From assembly GCA_002336845.1 (NCBI GenBank), contig DDEX01000057.1:1-57002 (forward strand): 57,002 nt of DNA, given 5' to 3'. Within the stretch, counting starts at the first letter, position 1. Every line of letters starts with the position of its first letter. Positions 30,492-39,115 of this stretch are shown piece by piece. This DNA comes from Rhodobacteraceae bacterium UBA1943 (GTDB lineage: Bacteria > Pseudomonadota > Alphaproteobacteria > Rhodobacterales > Rhodobacteraceae). The notes under the pieces are model-generated. The model saw only the letters and a list, made by a program, of their open reading frames with translations, did not search any database and was not told the DNA's origin. Both the position numbers and the translations under genes were made by a program.

Positions 30492-31469
30492 ATGGCCTGG
30501 CGTCTGCGACTTGCCCCCGAAAAGACCAATTTCGACTTTTTCAAACATCAGTGGCTGACCTTCGGCGGGTCGGTTGTCCTGATGATCGCGGCCATCGCGG
30601 TCTGGATTGTGATGGGCCTGAACTTCGGTATCGACTTCAAGGGCGGCACCACGGTGCGCACCGAAAGCACGACGCCCGTGGATGTGGGCGAATACCGCAA
30701 GGTGCTGGAGACGCTGCCCCTTGGCGACATCGTGATTTCGGAAGTGTTCGACACCAACTTCCGCCCCGACCAGCATGTGGCGATGGTGCGGGTGTCTTCG
30801 GCCGAAAAGGGGCAGGCGGTGACGCCCGAGACCTTGCAACTGGTCAAGGACACGCTGGTCAAGATGGACCCGGCGCTGAAAATCGTGTCCGAGGAAATCG
30901 TGGGGCCCAAGGTGTCTGGCGAATTGATCTGGAACTCGGTTCTGGCCCTGGGGCTGACCAGCCTTGCGATCATGGCCTACATCACCTTGCGCTTTGAATG
31001 GCAGATGGCCTTCGGCGGCGTAATGGCGCTGCTGCATGACGTGATCATCACCATCGGCATCTTCGCGCTGTTCCAGATCCGGTTCGACCTGACCATCGTG
31101 GCGGCGCTGCTGACCATCCTTGGTTATTCGATCAACGATACCGTGGTGGTGTTCGACCGGCTGCGCGAAAACCTGATCAAATACAAGACCATGCCCCTGC
31201 GCGATGTGATGAACCTGTCGGTCAACGAAACCCTCAGCCGCACGCTGATGACCTCGATCACCACGCTGATCGCAGTGGGCTCGCTCTTGGTGTTCGGGGG
31301 CGACGTGATCCGCGGTTTCAGCTTTGCCATCTTCATGGGGGTGCTGCTGGGCACCTATTCCTCGGTCTATGTGGCCAAGAACCTTGTGCTGTTCATCGGG
31401 TTGGACCGCAGCGAAAAGCCCAAGGGCGGCAAGGCATCGGACCACGAATTCGCCAATATCGACGCCTGA
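30492..31469 (+). CDS. secF: Protein translocase subunit SecF
   Basis: This 325-aa protein has an N-terminal helix, the periplasmic domain with NFGIDFKGGTTVRTES, and five C-terminal helices with GYSINDTVVVFDRLREN at about 220. It works with SecD and YajC. The length is typical. The next gene starts one base after its stop. Confidence 0.95.
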   Translation: MAWRLRLAPEKTNFDFFKHQWLTFGGSVVLMIAAIAVWIVMGLNFGIDFKGGTTVRTESTTPVDVGEYRKVLETLPLGDIVISEVFDTNFRPDQHVAMVRVSSAEKGQAVTPETLQLVKDTLVKMDPALKIVSEEIVGPKVSGELIWNSVLALGLTSLAIMAYITLRFEWQMAFGGVMALLHDVIITIGIFALFQIRFDLTIVAALLTILGYSINDTVVVFDRLRENLIKYKTMPLRDVMNLSVNETLSRTLMTSITTLIAVGSLLVFGGDVIRGFSFAIFMGVLLGTYSSVYVAKNLVLFIGLDRSEKPKGGKASDHEFANIDA

Positions 31470-31470
31470 G

Positions 31471-31827
31471 ATGCGCCTGACCGAGGTCAGCTATGGCTCG
31501 GCCCAACCCATCGAAGGGTATGGGCCGGGTTTTTTCCGTGTTGGCAGCCATGTGCTGCGCGGGGCCAGCCTGATCACCCCTTGGGATGCCGGGCCATGGG
31601 GCGGGGTGGAGGATACGGCCGCGTTGCTGACGCTGGCTGGCCGGATCGACGTTTTGCTGCTGGGCATGGGGCCGCAGATTGCGCCGGTGTCGCGCAGCCT
31701 GCGCGAGGCGATGGAGGGCGCGGGCATCGGGGTGGAGCCGATGAATTCTCCGGCCGCCTGCCGCACCTACAACGTGCTTTTGGGGGAAGGGCGGCGCATC
31801 GCGGTGGCCCTGTTGCCGATGCCCTGA
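31471..31827 (+). CDS. Mth938-like domain protein
   Basis: This 118-aa soluble protein of the Mth938/NDUFAF3-like family (former DUF498) is recognised from GYGPGFFRVGSHVLRG, DVLLLGMGPQIAPVSRSLRE and the end NSPAACRTYNVLLGEGRRIA. In mitochondria the relative assists complex I assembly; the bacterial role is not settled. It follows secF directly, as in other Rhodobacterales. Confidence 0.82.
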   Translation: MRLTEVSYGSAQPIEGYGPGFFRVGSHVLRGASLITPWDAGPWGGVEDTAALLTLAGRIDVLLLGMGPQIAPVSRSLREAMEGAGIGVEPMNSPAACRTYNVLLGEGRRIAVALLPMP

Positions 31828-32141
31828 GGCCACGGCCCTTGCGGCGCCGCTTTTGAGGGCCGCCCTTTACTTCCAGATCGCGCCTGTCCCTCTGATCAAC
31901 GCCGCCTGTTCAACGCGACAGGCAAATGAGTCGTTCACGCCAACGCGACAGACAGGGTTTCGGGCGAACCTGTCGCCGGTCGGGAAACGCTCGTGCGATC
32001 GCAGTTGCCGCGCCACACTGCCAGCGCAACCTCAGATTGCTGATTTTGGCGCAAATGAGGCGAAAAGTTGACGAGCAGCCCGATTTCAGGCAAATCTTGG
32101 GCGGTTCGGGGGCGGGCACTTTTGTGTGGGAGCGAGTGATC
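31828..32141. other. Intergenic region before the first VPLPA-CTERM gene
   Basis: No gene is supported; an open frame continues through it but has no export signal or domain. An 11-base direct repeat CAACGCGACAG occurs at 31911-31921 and 31941-31951. A TTGACG box at 32068-32073 could belong to the promoter of the following gene, but its -10 partner is poor. GGGAG at 32128-32132 precedes the chosen GTG. Confidence 0.4.
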
Positions 32142-32783
32142 GTGACGCGGTTCGTTGGTTTGGTGTTTGCACCTGCATTGGCCCTGATCTCGCCTGATCC
32201 GACGGCGGCCAAAACCGTAAGGCCGGAAGTCTTCGGTATCGTCGCGACGAAAGACCAAACTTCCAGTCGTCAGGGCGATGGCCAGCATCCCATATCCCTG
32301 TGGGGCGATCTTTTGCAGGACAGCCAGCAGATGCCGCCGGTGCCGCCGCTGCCGGGCAAGCAGCTCAAGCTGCGGCACGGCTTTGTTTTGGCGAGCGGTG
32401 AGCCGGACAGCGGTTTGCAAAAAGGCGAGATCGTAGGTGATCTGCTGCGCGGCGGGGCACATCACCGCAAGGCGGTCTGGCCCGATCTGAATTTTGTTGG
32501 TCACGGGCAGCGGCGGGGCGGCTCGGTGCGGCCCGGCGGGGCAGGGGGCTGGGATGATGGGCCTTACGACCCGATCGATCCGGTTACTCCAACCGGCCAA
32601 GATCCTGAAGAGCATCCGGGTGGCCCGACCGATGGCGGCGATCCCTTCACCCCGCAACAGCCTGTCAATGGCGGCGATCAGCCTGACCCGATCTCGCCCG
32701 TGCCGCTGCCTGCGGCGGGCTGGTTGCTGATGGCGGCCTTGGGGGGCGTGGCGGCCATGGGGCGTCGCCGGAGCCGGGCTTGA
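32142..32783 (+). CDS. VPLPA-CTERM sorting domain protein (first)
   Basis: This exported protein of about 213 aa has a GTG start, a hydrophobic signal (TRFVGLVFAPALALI), then a basic/mixed domain. A proline/glycine/aspartate-rich linker (about 140-185) follows. The C-terminal tripartite sorting signal is VPLPAAGWLLMAALGG plus GRRRSRA. Such tails are processed by exosortase-type enzymes and place proteins at the cell surface. The start is uncertain: a GTG six bases earlier is also possible. The domain is not recognised. Confidence 0.6.
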   Translation: MTRFVGLVFAPALALISPDPTAAKTVRPEVFGIVATKDQTSSRQGDGQHPISLWGDLLQDSQQMPPVPPLPGKQLKLRHGFVLASGEPDSGLQKGEIVGDLLRGGAHHRKAVWPDLNFVGHGQRRGGSVRPGGAGGWDDGPYDPIDPVTPTGQDPEEHPGGPTDGGDPFTPQQPVNGGDQPDPISPVPLPAAGWLLMAALGGVAAMGRRRSRA

Positions 32784-32833
32784 TCTGACACCCCGGCTTG
32801 CGACAGGCGACCAATCGGTTGCCCTGCTTGCGT

Positions 32834-33196
32834 TCAGTTTCCGAGGGTGCTCAACAACCCGTAAATCGCCAGAATGCGGGACGTTTCCCCGTTGATCCGA
32901 TAGGCATAACCATCAACCACCGCGTAAACGCCGTCGCGCGGAAGGCCATAGCGCCACGGACGGTCCAGAATTCGGTAATCGCCCGGTTCAAGGTAATCAC
33001 CGACTCTGTGGGTATGACGGGCTTTCTTGGCAAGTCCGGGCGGCCTACATCCATTGTCCTTCTTGGCCAGGCCCGGGGGGCAACCTTGGGAATAGCCGTT
33101 TCCCTTGTGCTTGCCTTGCGCGCCACCCTTGTCTGCCAGAACCGGCGAAGACGACATGGCAACGGCAAGGGCGACAAGCAGAAATCGAGTTTTCAT
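32834..33196 (-). CDS. Exported RcnB-like small protein
   Basis: This 120-aa protein has a signal peptide (MKTRFLLVALAVAMSSSPVLA, cleavage near 21). It carries a repeated PPGLAKK element (about 40-58, GCPPGLAKKDNGCRPPGLAKK split by one cysteine). The C-terminal domain reads VGDYLEPGDYRIL, RYGLPRDGVYAVVDGYAYRI, similar to RcnB-type periplasmic proteins. It is convergent with the VPLPA-CTERM gene on its left and divergent from the one on its right. The precise role is unknown; metal homeostasis is only a family hint. Confidence 0.65.
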   Translation of the reverse strand: MKTRFLLVALAVAMSSSPVLADKGGAQGKHKGNGYSQGCPPGLAKKDNGCRPPGLAKKARHTHRVGDYLEPGDYRILDRPWRYGLPRDGVYAVVDGYAYRINGETSRILAIYGLLSTLGN

Positions 33197-33500
33197 GGTG
33201 GCCTCCGTATTGCACTTTCCATACTTTTCTTTCGGCGCCTATGCAGGAAAAGTCAAAATGGCATGGCCAAAAGTCGCCGATTGAATATGCGGAACAGCGC
33301 CTTGAACCGGCGACACATGCAAAGGGTGGAATGTCTTCAACCGTGAAAGTGTCTGGCCGCAAACTGTGAACTGTTTCCCGAATGATCGTGATCGGGCTAA
33401 TTTAGTGGCAATAATTTGACAAGAATGTGGTGCGAGCTGTCATATTGGTGATGCCCGCGCCAGTGGCGCCGAAAACCGACTGATTCCTGGAGTGTAAGTT
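33197..33500. promoter_or_regulatory. Divergent promoter region of the RcnB-like and second VPLPA-CTERM genes
   Basis: No gene is seen. A TTGACA box (33416-33421) with TCATAT or CATATT 18-19 bases later is a plausible promoter for the rightward VPLPA-CTERM gene. The region is AT-richer than its surroundings around 33395-33445. Confidence 0.45.
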
Positions 33501-34133
33501 GTGAGAAGATTCCTGCTGACTGCCGCCCTTGCCCTGACCAGCCTGGCCGGTTCCGCCGATGCTGCCGTGATCGGCACAGGCGATTATGCGACGTTCTTCA
33601 GTGGCACGAACGGAGTTCCTGTCACGATTTTCGACTTCTACGATGGGACCGCTTCGGGCACGAAGGCGGGCGACAGCTATTCGGCCGATTTCACCCTGTC
33701 ATCGCGGCACTCGGATACCTTTGGGGGCAGCGATAGCACTCAGGTTGACGATTCCGCATACGAGGCCGGTCCTGTTGGCGGCTATTATGGCATTCTGCGC
33801 ATCGATTTTGCGCATCTGGTCTCGGCCTTTGCCTTGCAGACCTATCAATTTGACGGTGCTGCCGAACAGATCCGCGTTTATGGTCTCTCAGGCCTTCTGG
33901 CCTCGTTCTCTGCCGCTTCTATCCCCACGCTGGATGCAACGCAGTTCCGCGGGTTCTTTGGAACGGCGGGTGAGCAAATCGCCAGCGTTGAGCTGGAGGG
34001 TGATTTCTATTCCGTGGCCAGGCTGAAGTATCTGTTCGACGAACCGGCGCCGGTGCCGGTTCCCGCGGCGGGCCTGATGCTGGCCGGTGCGCTGGCCGGA
34101 CTGACCACCCTGCGCCGTCGTCGCAAGGCTTGA
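33501..34133 (+). CDS. VPLPA-CTERM sorting domain protein (second)
   Basis: This 210-aa exported protein starts with GTG. The signal peptide is about residues 1-21 (RRFLLTAALALTSLAGSADA). The body is rich in Gly, Asp, Ser and aromatic residues (beta-sandwich-like, as in many PEP-CTERM proteins). The C-terminal sorting signal is PVPVPAAGLMLAGALAG plus RRRRKA. It is likely surface located or released to the matrix. No exosortase gene is nearby. The body domain is not recognised. Confidence 0.75.
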   Translation: MRRFLLTAALALTSLAGSADAAVIGTGDYATFFSGTNGVPVTIFDFYDGTASGTKAGDSYSADFTLSSRHSDTFGGSDSTQVDDSAYEAGPVGGYYGILRIDFAHLVSAFALQTYQFDGAAEQIRVYGLSGLLASFSAASIPTLDATQFRGFFGTAGEQIASVELEGDFYSVARLKYLFDEPAPVPVPAAGLMLAGALAGLTTLRRRRKA

Positions 34134-34145
34134 GTTGCATACGAA

Positions 34146-34170
34146 ACGGGCGGGGATAATCCCCGCTCGT
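34146..34170. terminator. Hairpin between convergent genes
   Basis: The arms ACGGGCGGGGA (34146-34156) and TCCCCGCTCGT (34160-34170) pair with one G-T mismatch around TAA. No long T tract follows on either strand, so termination is plausible but weak. Confidence 0.45.
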
Positions 34171-34187
34171 TCCCGGCCCTTTGCCCG

Positions 34188-34394
34188 TCAACGCTTCATC
34201 GGGCAGGTGCTAAGACCCAGAATGGAATATAGCGGGCAGGACGACATCAGGCCGGTCAGCAGCGGCACGATGCCGATCAGCTTGGCATAGTGCCAAAAGC
34301 CCTGACCCTGATCGACGAAAAACCAGACCAGCAGCGCAACCCCGACAAAGATTCGCAGAACGCGGTCCATGCCGCCGACATTTGTCTTGAACAT
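34188..34394 (-). CDS. DUF2892 (YgaP-type) small membrane protein
   Basis: This 68-aa inner membrane protein begins FKTNVGGMDRVLRIFVGVAL, the hallmark of DUF2892, with two helices (about 13-28 and 37-55) and a Cys-containing loop and end (SSCPLYSILGLSTCPMKR). The inner ATG at 34392-34394 is preferred because AAGGAG lies six bases before it; an ATG six bases upstream touches the ribosome site. It lies downstream of the Crp/Fnr regulator, which may control it. Confidence 0.82.
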   Translation of the reverse strand: MFKTNVGGMDRVLRIFVGVALLVWFFVDQGQGFWHYAKLIGIVPLLTGLMSSCPLYSILGLSTCPMKR

Positions 34395-34454
34395 GCCCAT
34401 CTCCTTTTATGGCAAAGCTATGCCTCACCATAGCGCGCCATGCCCGAGTCGGTC

Positions 34455-34469
34455 TGTGATCTGATCACA
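34455..34469. promoter_or_regulatory. Crp/Fnr-like palindrome upstream of the DUF2892 gene
   Basis: TGTGATCTGATCACA is a near-perfect inverted repeat similar to Crp/Fnr-family sites, though the spacer between TGTGA and TCACA is five rather than six bases. It overlaps the stop codon of the Crp/Fnr-family gene and lies about 60 bases upstream of the DUF2892 start. Confidence 0.5.
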
Positions 34470-35103
34470 AACCCTGATCGGCAAGGGCGCGCAGCGCGTT
34501 CAGGTCGGTCAGGCGCACATGGCCGCGTTCATTGCGGGTCCAGCCATGGCGCGCGAACTGTTCCAGCCGACGCGTGACAACCTCGCGCGCTGTGCCGATA
34601 CGCGCAGCAAGCTCGGCTTGGGTGATTTCGGCCAGATCGCCGACCGCAAGGTCAAGCAGCGCCTGGGCCAGCCGTACCTCGACCCTGCCGAAAGCCACCT
34701 GCTCCAGCACGCGGGTCAGTTCCGCCATCCGCTGACCAAAGGCGCGCAGGACGAACCGGCGGAACGCGCCGTCGCGGTCCATCAGCGTCAGGAACAAGGC
34801 CTTGGGGATCAGCACCAGATGGGCAGCCGTCGCCGCCACCGCTTCGCCCGAATAGGCCTCGTCCCCCATCAGGCCCAGGGTGGTCTGGATGCAGCTTTCC
34901 CCCGGCTCTACGGCATAAAGCAGAACCTCGCGCCCGCTTGCCGCCGTCAACCGCACCTCGACCCGGCCGGAAAGAACGACGACAAACCCTTGCGCCGCAT
35001 CGCCTGGCCGAAACAGCACGGTTCCCCGCGCCAGATCATGCCGGGGCAGGGCGGCCAAAGGCGCGCGGCTTTCGGGGGCAAGGCCAAGCCTGTCGATCCA
35101 CAT
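34465..35103 (-). CDS. Crp/Fnr-family transcription regulator without Fe-S cysteines
   Basis: This 212-aa regulator has an N-terminal cyclic-nucleotide-binding-type beta roll (about 20-110: GTVLFRPGDAAQGFVVVLSG), a dimer helix, and a C-terminal winged helix (about 150-205: LAEITQAELAARIGTAREVV, RRLEQFARHGW). The FNR cysteine cluster is absent, and the Arg/Ser cAMP pocket is not evident, so the effector is unknown. The start at 35101-35103 gives a family-like N-terminus (MWIDRLGLAPESR). Longer in-frame starts would run through the mmsA terminator. Confidence 0.82.
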   Translation of the reverse strand: MWIDRLGLAPESRAPLAALPRHDLARGTVLFRPGDAAQGFVVVLSGRVEVRLTAASGREVLLYAVEPGESCIQTTLGLMGDEAYSGEAVAATAAHLVLIPKALFLTLMDRDGAFRRFVLRAFGQRMAELTRVLEQVAFGRVEVRLAQALLDLAVGDLAEITQAELAARIGTAREVVTRRLEQFARHGWTRNERGHVRLTDLNALRALADQGL

Positions 35104-35141
35104 GGCCAGAAGATGCGCAGCAGTCCCGCCCGCCGCAAGCG

Positions 35142-35172
35142 AAAAGGGGAAGGGTGCGACCCTTCCCCTTTT
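35142..35172 (-). terminator. Strong terminator of mmsA
   Basis: AAAAGGGGAAGGGT (35142-35155) and ACCCTTCCCCTTTT (35159-35172) form a perfect 14-bp stem with a GCG loop; the outer A/T pairs give a T run on either strand. It ends mmsA transcripts before the Crp/Fnr gene. Confidence 0.85.
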
Positions 35173-35246
35173 CAGATTGGCCCAGATAACCGCTGGATGC
35201 GATCTGGGTTGCGCCATGGGTTCAGGAAACCATGGTCGCGGCGGTG

Positions 35247-36746
35247 TCAGTCCAGCGCCTTGAAGTTCAGGCTGGCCCCGTCCTTGATGCCAGAGAACCA
35301 GCGCGCCGTGACGGTCTTGGTCTTGGTGTAGAAGCGGAAGGCGTCGGGGCCATACTGGTTCAAATCGCCAAAGGCCGATTTTTTCCAGCCGCCAAAGCTG
35401 TAGTAAGACAGCGGCACCGGAATGGGGAAGTTGATGCCGACCATGCCGACATTGACGCGGCTGGCGAAATCGCGCGCCGTGTCGCCATCGGCGGTGAAAA
35501 TCGCCGTGCCATTGCCGTATTCGTTGTCGATCACCAGGTTCAGCGCCTCTTCATAAGACTTGGTGCGCACCTGCGACAGGACCGGGCCAAAGATCTCCTG
35601 CTTGTAGATGTCCATGTCGCGGGTCACGTTGTCGAACAGCGAGGGGCCGCAGAAAAAGCCGTTCTCATAGCCCTGAATCTTCAGCCCGCGGCCATCGACC
35701 ACCAGCTTTGCGCCCTGTTCCACGCCCGAGGCGATCAGCCCGTTGATGCGGTCTTTCGACGCTTTGGTGATAACCGGGCCAAAATCCACGTCGTCGCCGG
35801 CGGTATAGGGGCCGACCTTCAGCTTTTCGATCCGCGGGATCAGCCGTTCAATCAGCGCATCGGCCGTCTTGTCACCCACCGGCACCGCGACCGAGATCGC
35901 CATGCAGCGTTCGCCCGCAGCCCCGAACCCCGCGCCGATCAGCGCATCCGCCGCCTTGTCCATGTCGGCGTCGGGCATGATGATCATGTGGTTCTTGGCA
36001 CCGCCAAAGCATTGGGCGCGCTTGCCGTTGGCCGCCGCGCGGCCATAGATATATTGCGCGATCGGGGTCGAGCCGACGAAGCCGACGCCCTGAATGGTTT
36101 CATGGTCCAGGATGCCGTCAACGATTTCCTTGTCGCCGTTGATGACCTGCAACACGCCATCGGGCAGGCCCGCTTCTTTCAGCAGTTGCGCCAGCAAGAG
36201 CGAGGTCGAGGGCACGCGCTCGGACGGTTTCAGGATCATCGCATTGCCACAGGCCAGCGCGGGCCCCATCTTCCACAAGGGGATCATGGCGGGGAAGTTG
36301 AAGGGCGTGATGCCCGCCACCACACCCAGCGCCTGACGCATCGAATAGATGTCGATGCCGGGGCCCGCGTTGTCGGTCATCTCGCCCTTCAGGAAGGCGG
36401 GGGCGCCCATGCAGACCTCGATCACCTCAAGCCCGCGCTGCACGTCGCCCTTGGCGTCGGGGATGGTCTTGCCATGCTCGCGGGCGACCAGTTCGGCCAG
36501 CTTGTCCATGTTCTGGTTGATCAGCGCGCCGAAAGCCATCATCACCCGGGCGCGGCGCTGCGGGTTGGTCGCAGCCCATTGCACCTGCGCCTTGGCGGCA
36601 TCGGCAATGGCGGCATCCAGTTCGGCCAGGGTGGCCAGCGCGACGCGGGCCTGAACCTCGCCCGTCGCGGGGTTCATCACGTCGGCAAAGCGGCCCGACG
36701 TGCCAGCGACCATCTTGCCGTTGATCCAGTGTCCAATCTCTTGCAT
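35247..36746 (-). CDS. mmsA: Methylmalonate-semialdehyde dehydrogenase (CoA-acylating)
   Basis: This 499-aa aldehyde dehydrogenase makes propionyl-CoA or acetyl-CoA from methylmalonate or malonate semialdehyde (valine, inositol and beta-alanine breakdown). Family features: ITPFNFPAMIPLWKMGPALA (about 145-165), GVGFVGSTPIAQYIY, the catalytic Cys in GAAGERCMAIS (about 285), and SYYSFGGWKKSAFGD near the end. The start at 36744-36746 has GGGAGG upstream. A LysR gene is divergent, 106 bases away, and is a likely regulator. Confidence 0.93.
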   Translation of the reverse strand: MQEIGHWINGKMVAGTSGRFADVMNPATGEVQARVALATLAELDAAIADAAKAQVQWAATNPQRRARVMMAFGALINQNMDKLAELVAREHGKTIPDAKGDVQRGLEVIEVCMGAPAFLKGEMTDNAGPGIDIYSMRQALGVVAGITPFNFPAMIPLWKMGPALACGNAMILKPSERVPSTSLLLAQLLKEAGLPDGVLQVINGDKEIVDGILDHETIQGVGFVGSTPIAQYIYGRAAANGKRAQCFGGAKNHMIIMPDADMDKAADALIGAGFGAAGERCMAISVAVPVGDKTADALIERLIPRIEKLKVGPYTAGDDVDFGPVITKASKDRINGLIASGVEQGAKLVVDGRGLKIQGYENGFFCGPSLFDNVTRDMDIYKQEIFGPVLSQVRTKSYEEALNLVIDNEYGNGTAIFTADGDTARDFASRVNVGMVGINFPIPVPLSYYSFGGWKKSAFGDLNQYGPDAFRFYTKTKTVTARWFSGIKDGASLNFKALD

Positions 36747-36852
36747 CGCATCCTCCCATCGGAATTTGGCGCAGGATACTCTTGCGGAAATGCGGCGAAA
36801 AGCGGCAAGATGACAAAAGGGGTTTGCATTTTTGCAGAGCGGGCGAGGCGGC

Positions 36853-37737
36853 ATGGATTGGGACGATCTTCGCATCTTTCTGGCGGTTGCCCGCAGCGAC
36901 AGCCTGTCGGCGGCTGGGCGGGTGTTGAAAATCGACCCCGCCACCGTGGGGCGCCGCATCGCCCGGCTGGAGGATGCGATGGGCGCGCGGCTGTTTGCCA
37001 AATCACCTCAGGGCTATGCGCTGACCGATCAGGGCGCGCGGCTGATCCCCCATGCCGAACGGGCCGAGGGTGCCTTGCAGGGGGCGGCAGAGGCCTTGAC
37101 CGGGCCAGAGGGGCTGACGGGCCAGATCCGGCTTGGCGCGCCAGATGGCTGTGCGAACTATCTGTTGCCGCAGGTTCTGACCCGGATCTGCGATGCCAAT
37201 CCGGGGCTGGAGGTGCAGGTCGTGGCGCTGCCGCGCGTCTTCAACCTGTCGCGGCGCGAGGCCGATATGGCAATCGGCGTCAGCCGACCAGAGGCCGGTC
37301 GCCTGACAGTGCAGAAACTGACCGATTACAGGCTGTCGCTGGCGGCAAGCCCCGAGTATCTGGCCACCCATCCGCCGATTGCGGGGCGTGCCGATCTGCG
37401 GGGGCATCAGTTCGTCAGCTATATCCCCGACATGATTTTTGACAAGGAACTGGACTATCTGGCCGAGATCGGCGGACCTTCCGCGCGGCTGACCTCCAAC
37501 TCTGTTTCGGTGCAACTGAACATGCTGCGGCAGGGGGCCGGGGTGGGGGTGGTGCATGATTTCGCGCTGCCAGCAGCACCCGGTCTGCTGCGCATCCTGC
37601 CGGACGAAATTCGCCTGACCCGGGCCTTCTGGCTGATCCGCCATGCCGACGACGGGCGCGTGGTGCGGCTGACCCGGTTCGCTGACCTTCTGGTGCGCGA
37701 GGCGCGGGCCGAGATGGCGCGGCTGGAGGCGGGTTAG
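36853..37737 (+). CDS. LysR-family regulator divergent from mmsA
   Basis: This 294-aa LysR regulator has a winged helix at 2-60 (DLRIFLAVARSDSLSAAGRV, IDPATVGRRIARLEDAMGARL). The effector domain follows (about 90-290). The divergent position suggests control of mmsA, which is an inference. Its TAG overlaps the stop codon of the HNH gene on the other strand (37734-37737). Confidence 0.85.
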   Translation: MDWDDLRIFLAVARSDSLSAAGRVLKIDPATVGRRIARLEDAMGARLFAKSPQGYALTDQGARLIPHAERAEGALQGAAEALTGPEGLTGQIRLGAPDGCANYLLPQVLTRICDANPGLEVQVVALPRVFNLSRREADMAIGVSRPEAGRLTVQKLTDYRLSLAASPEYLATHPPIAGRADLRGHQFVSYIPDMIFDKELDYLAEIGGPSARLTSNSVSVQLNMLRQGAGVGVVHDFALPAAPGLLRILPDEIRLTRAFWLIRHADDGRVVRLTRFADLLVREARAEMARLEAG

Positions 37738-38942
37738 ATCTGCAAGATCTGGTGGATATGGTTAATGGCCGCGACGGCCATGTCCTTGCAGATACTTTCC
37801 AGCCCGGGCAGCCCTTCGGCAACCCTGGTATCGCGCAGGCCCTGCAATAGCGGCTGCGTCAAAGTCTTCTTGTTGCGCGACGCGTTGCACGAACCGCAAA
37901 TGCCCAGAAGATTGTCGTTATAGTCCTGCTCGGTCGCATCGCTGCCCGTGACCGGCGCGCGATTGACCGGATCGACATGTTCGATCTGGAAGGCCTGCTT
38001 GTGATACATTCCCAGACAGTACAGACAGACGCGCAAATCCTTGGGCGCGCCGGCGGCCTGGGTTTGGCGCGCAAGATGGGCGCGAAAGGCGGTTTCCCCC
38101 ATCAAAAGCCGAATGTTGGCGCGCGATCCGTCGAACATGCGGATCACCTGACCGTCGATATCCTCAATCGCCGGGCCGGTAAGGCCGAGATGAGCGGATA
38201 TAGCGCCGGGAAGTTCCGCCCCGTCACTGACCTGCACCAGCGAAAGGCGCGGCGGGCGGACAACCAGTTCCTCCTCATCGTTGTTTCGGCGCGTTGGATA
38301 AGGCTCGCTGCGATAGCGGCGGCTGGCGACCCGGACACGGGAAGACGATCGCTTGACGCGCAGCTCGCCCCGGAAATAAGCGCCAAGCGGGGTAGGCGCG
38401 TTGACCGCATTCATGATCAGATCCAGCGCATCAAGGTCCGGCTGCCTGTCGGCAGGCAGATTGGCGCGCAGCCGTTGCAGCACGGTCGCCGTGCCATGGC
38501 GTGACATCGCCATGGTCGGCTGATTGTCTGACTTGTCCTTGTTGCAGGATTTGCAGATGAAGATCAGGTTGGCCTGATCGGTATAGGCATTATCGGCCAA
38601 CTGGTTCAGCAGGGCCGATGACAATGTGGTCAGCCCGGCATGAGCGATGACCAGCTTGTAGCGAACATAGCTGCGCACCGGGATGATGTGATCCAACTCG
38701 ACCGAGCGGGCATCTTTGGGTTTGTTGCAGGTGGCGCAAACCACGGGAATGAAGCTGACCGGCACTTTGGGAAGCAGGTTCAGAATGTGGTTCCGGACCG
38801 CTTGGCTGAAGCCGGATTTGCTGAAAGGGCCAAGATTTGCCGCCGTCAGATCGGCATAGCGTTGCAACCTGACTTGCGACACATCGGCCAGAAACTTGGT
38901 CCGTGCAGCCGTCTGGGCCGCAGTCGTGCAGAGATCACACAT
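37734..38942 (-). CDS. Protein with two HNH nuclease-like domains
   Basis: This 402-aa protein has two HNH zinc-finger domains. In the first, C69-xx-C72, LDHIIP (D84, H85), N125 and C130-xx-C133-N134 are visible. In the second, C306-xx-C309, IEHVDP (E321, H322), N344 and C349-xx-C352-N353. A further CxxC sits at residues 2-5. A basic linker (about 195-220: KRSSSRVRVASRRYR) could contact DNA or RNA. It stands alone between a LysR gene and a CBS-domain gene with no methylase or other restriction partner beside it. It is probably a nuclease, perhaps defensive; the family is not recognised. Confidence 0.7.
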   Translation of the reverse strand: MCDLCTTAAQTAARTKFLADVSQVRLQRYADLTAANLGPFSKSGFSQAVRNHILNLLPKVPVSFIPVVCATCNKPKDARSVELDHIIPVRSYVRYKLVIAHAGLTTLSSALLNQLADNAYTDQANLIFICKSCNKDKSDNQPTMAMSRHGTATVLQRLRANLPADRQPDLDALDLIMNAVNAPTPLGAYFRGELRVKRSSSRVRVASRRYRSEPYPTRRNNDEEELVVRPPRLSLVQVSDGAELPGAISAHLGLTGPAIEDIDGQVIRMFDGSRANIRLLMGETAFRAHLARQTQAAGAPKDLRVCLYCLGMYHKQAFQIEHVDPVNRAPVTGSDATEQDYNDNLLGICGSCNASRNKKTLTQPLLQGLRDTRVAEGLPGLESICKDMAVAAINHIHQILQI

Positions 38943-39115
38943 GCGAATCTCCTTTGGGTTGGGCAGGAAGAGTCAACCTCTGATTGCATAGGCCGCCCGC
39001 GGTTTTGCGGCAAGCCGCCATATGAGCTTTGAAAGCAATAGTCCGACGCAACTCTTGACAGAATCTCTAACCCGCCCGACGCTTGCAATGACAAACACGG
39101 ACTAAGGAGGAGCCC

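Noticed and set aside
35232..37442. A 736-codon open frame opposite mmsA extending into the LysR gene
   Set aside because: It is antisense to the mmsA dehydrogenase and then out of frame with the LysR gene.
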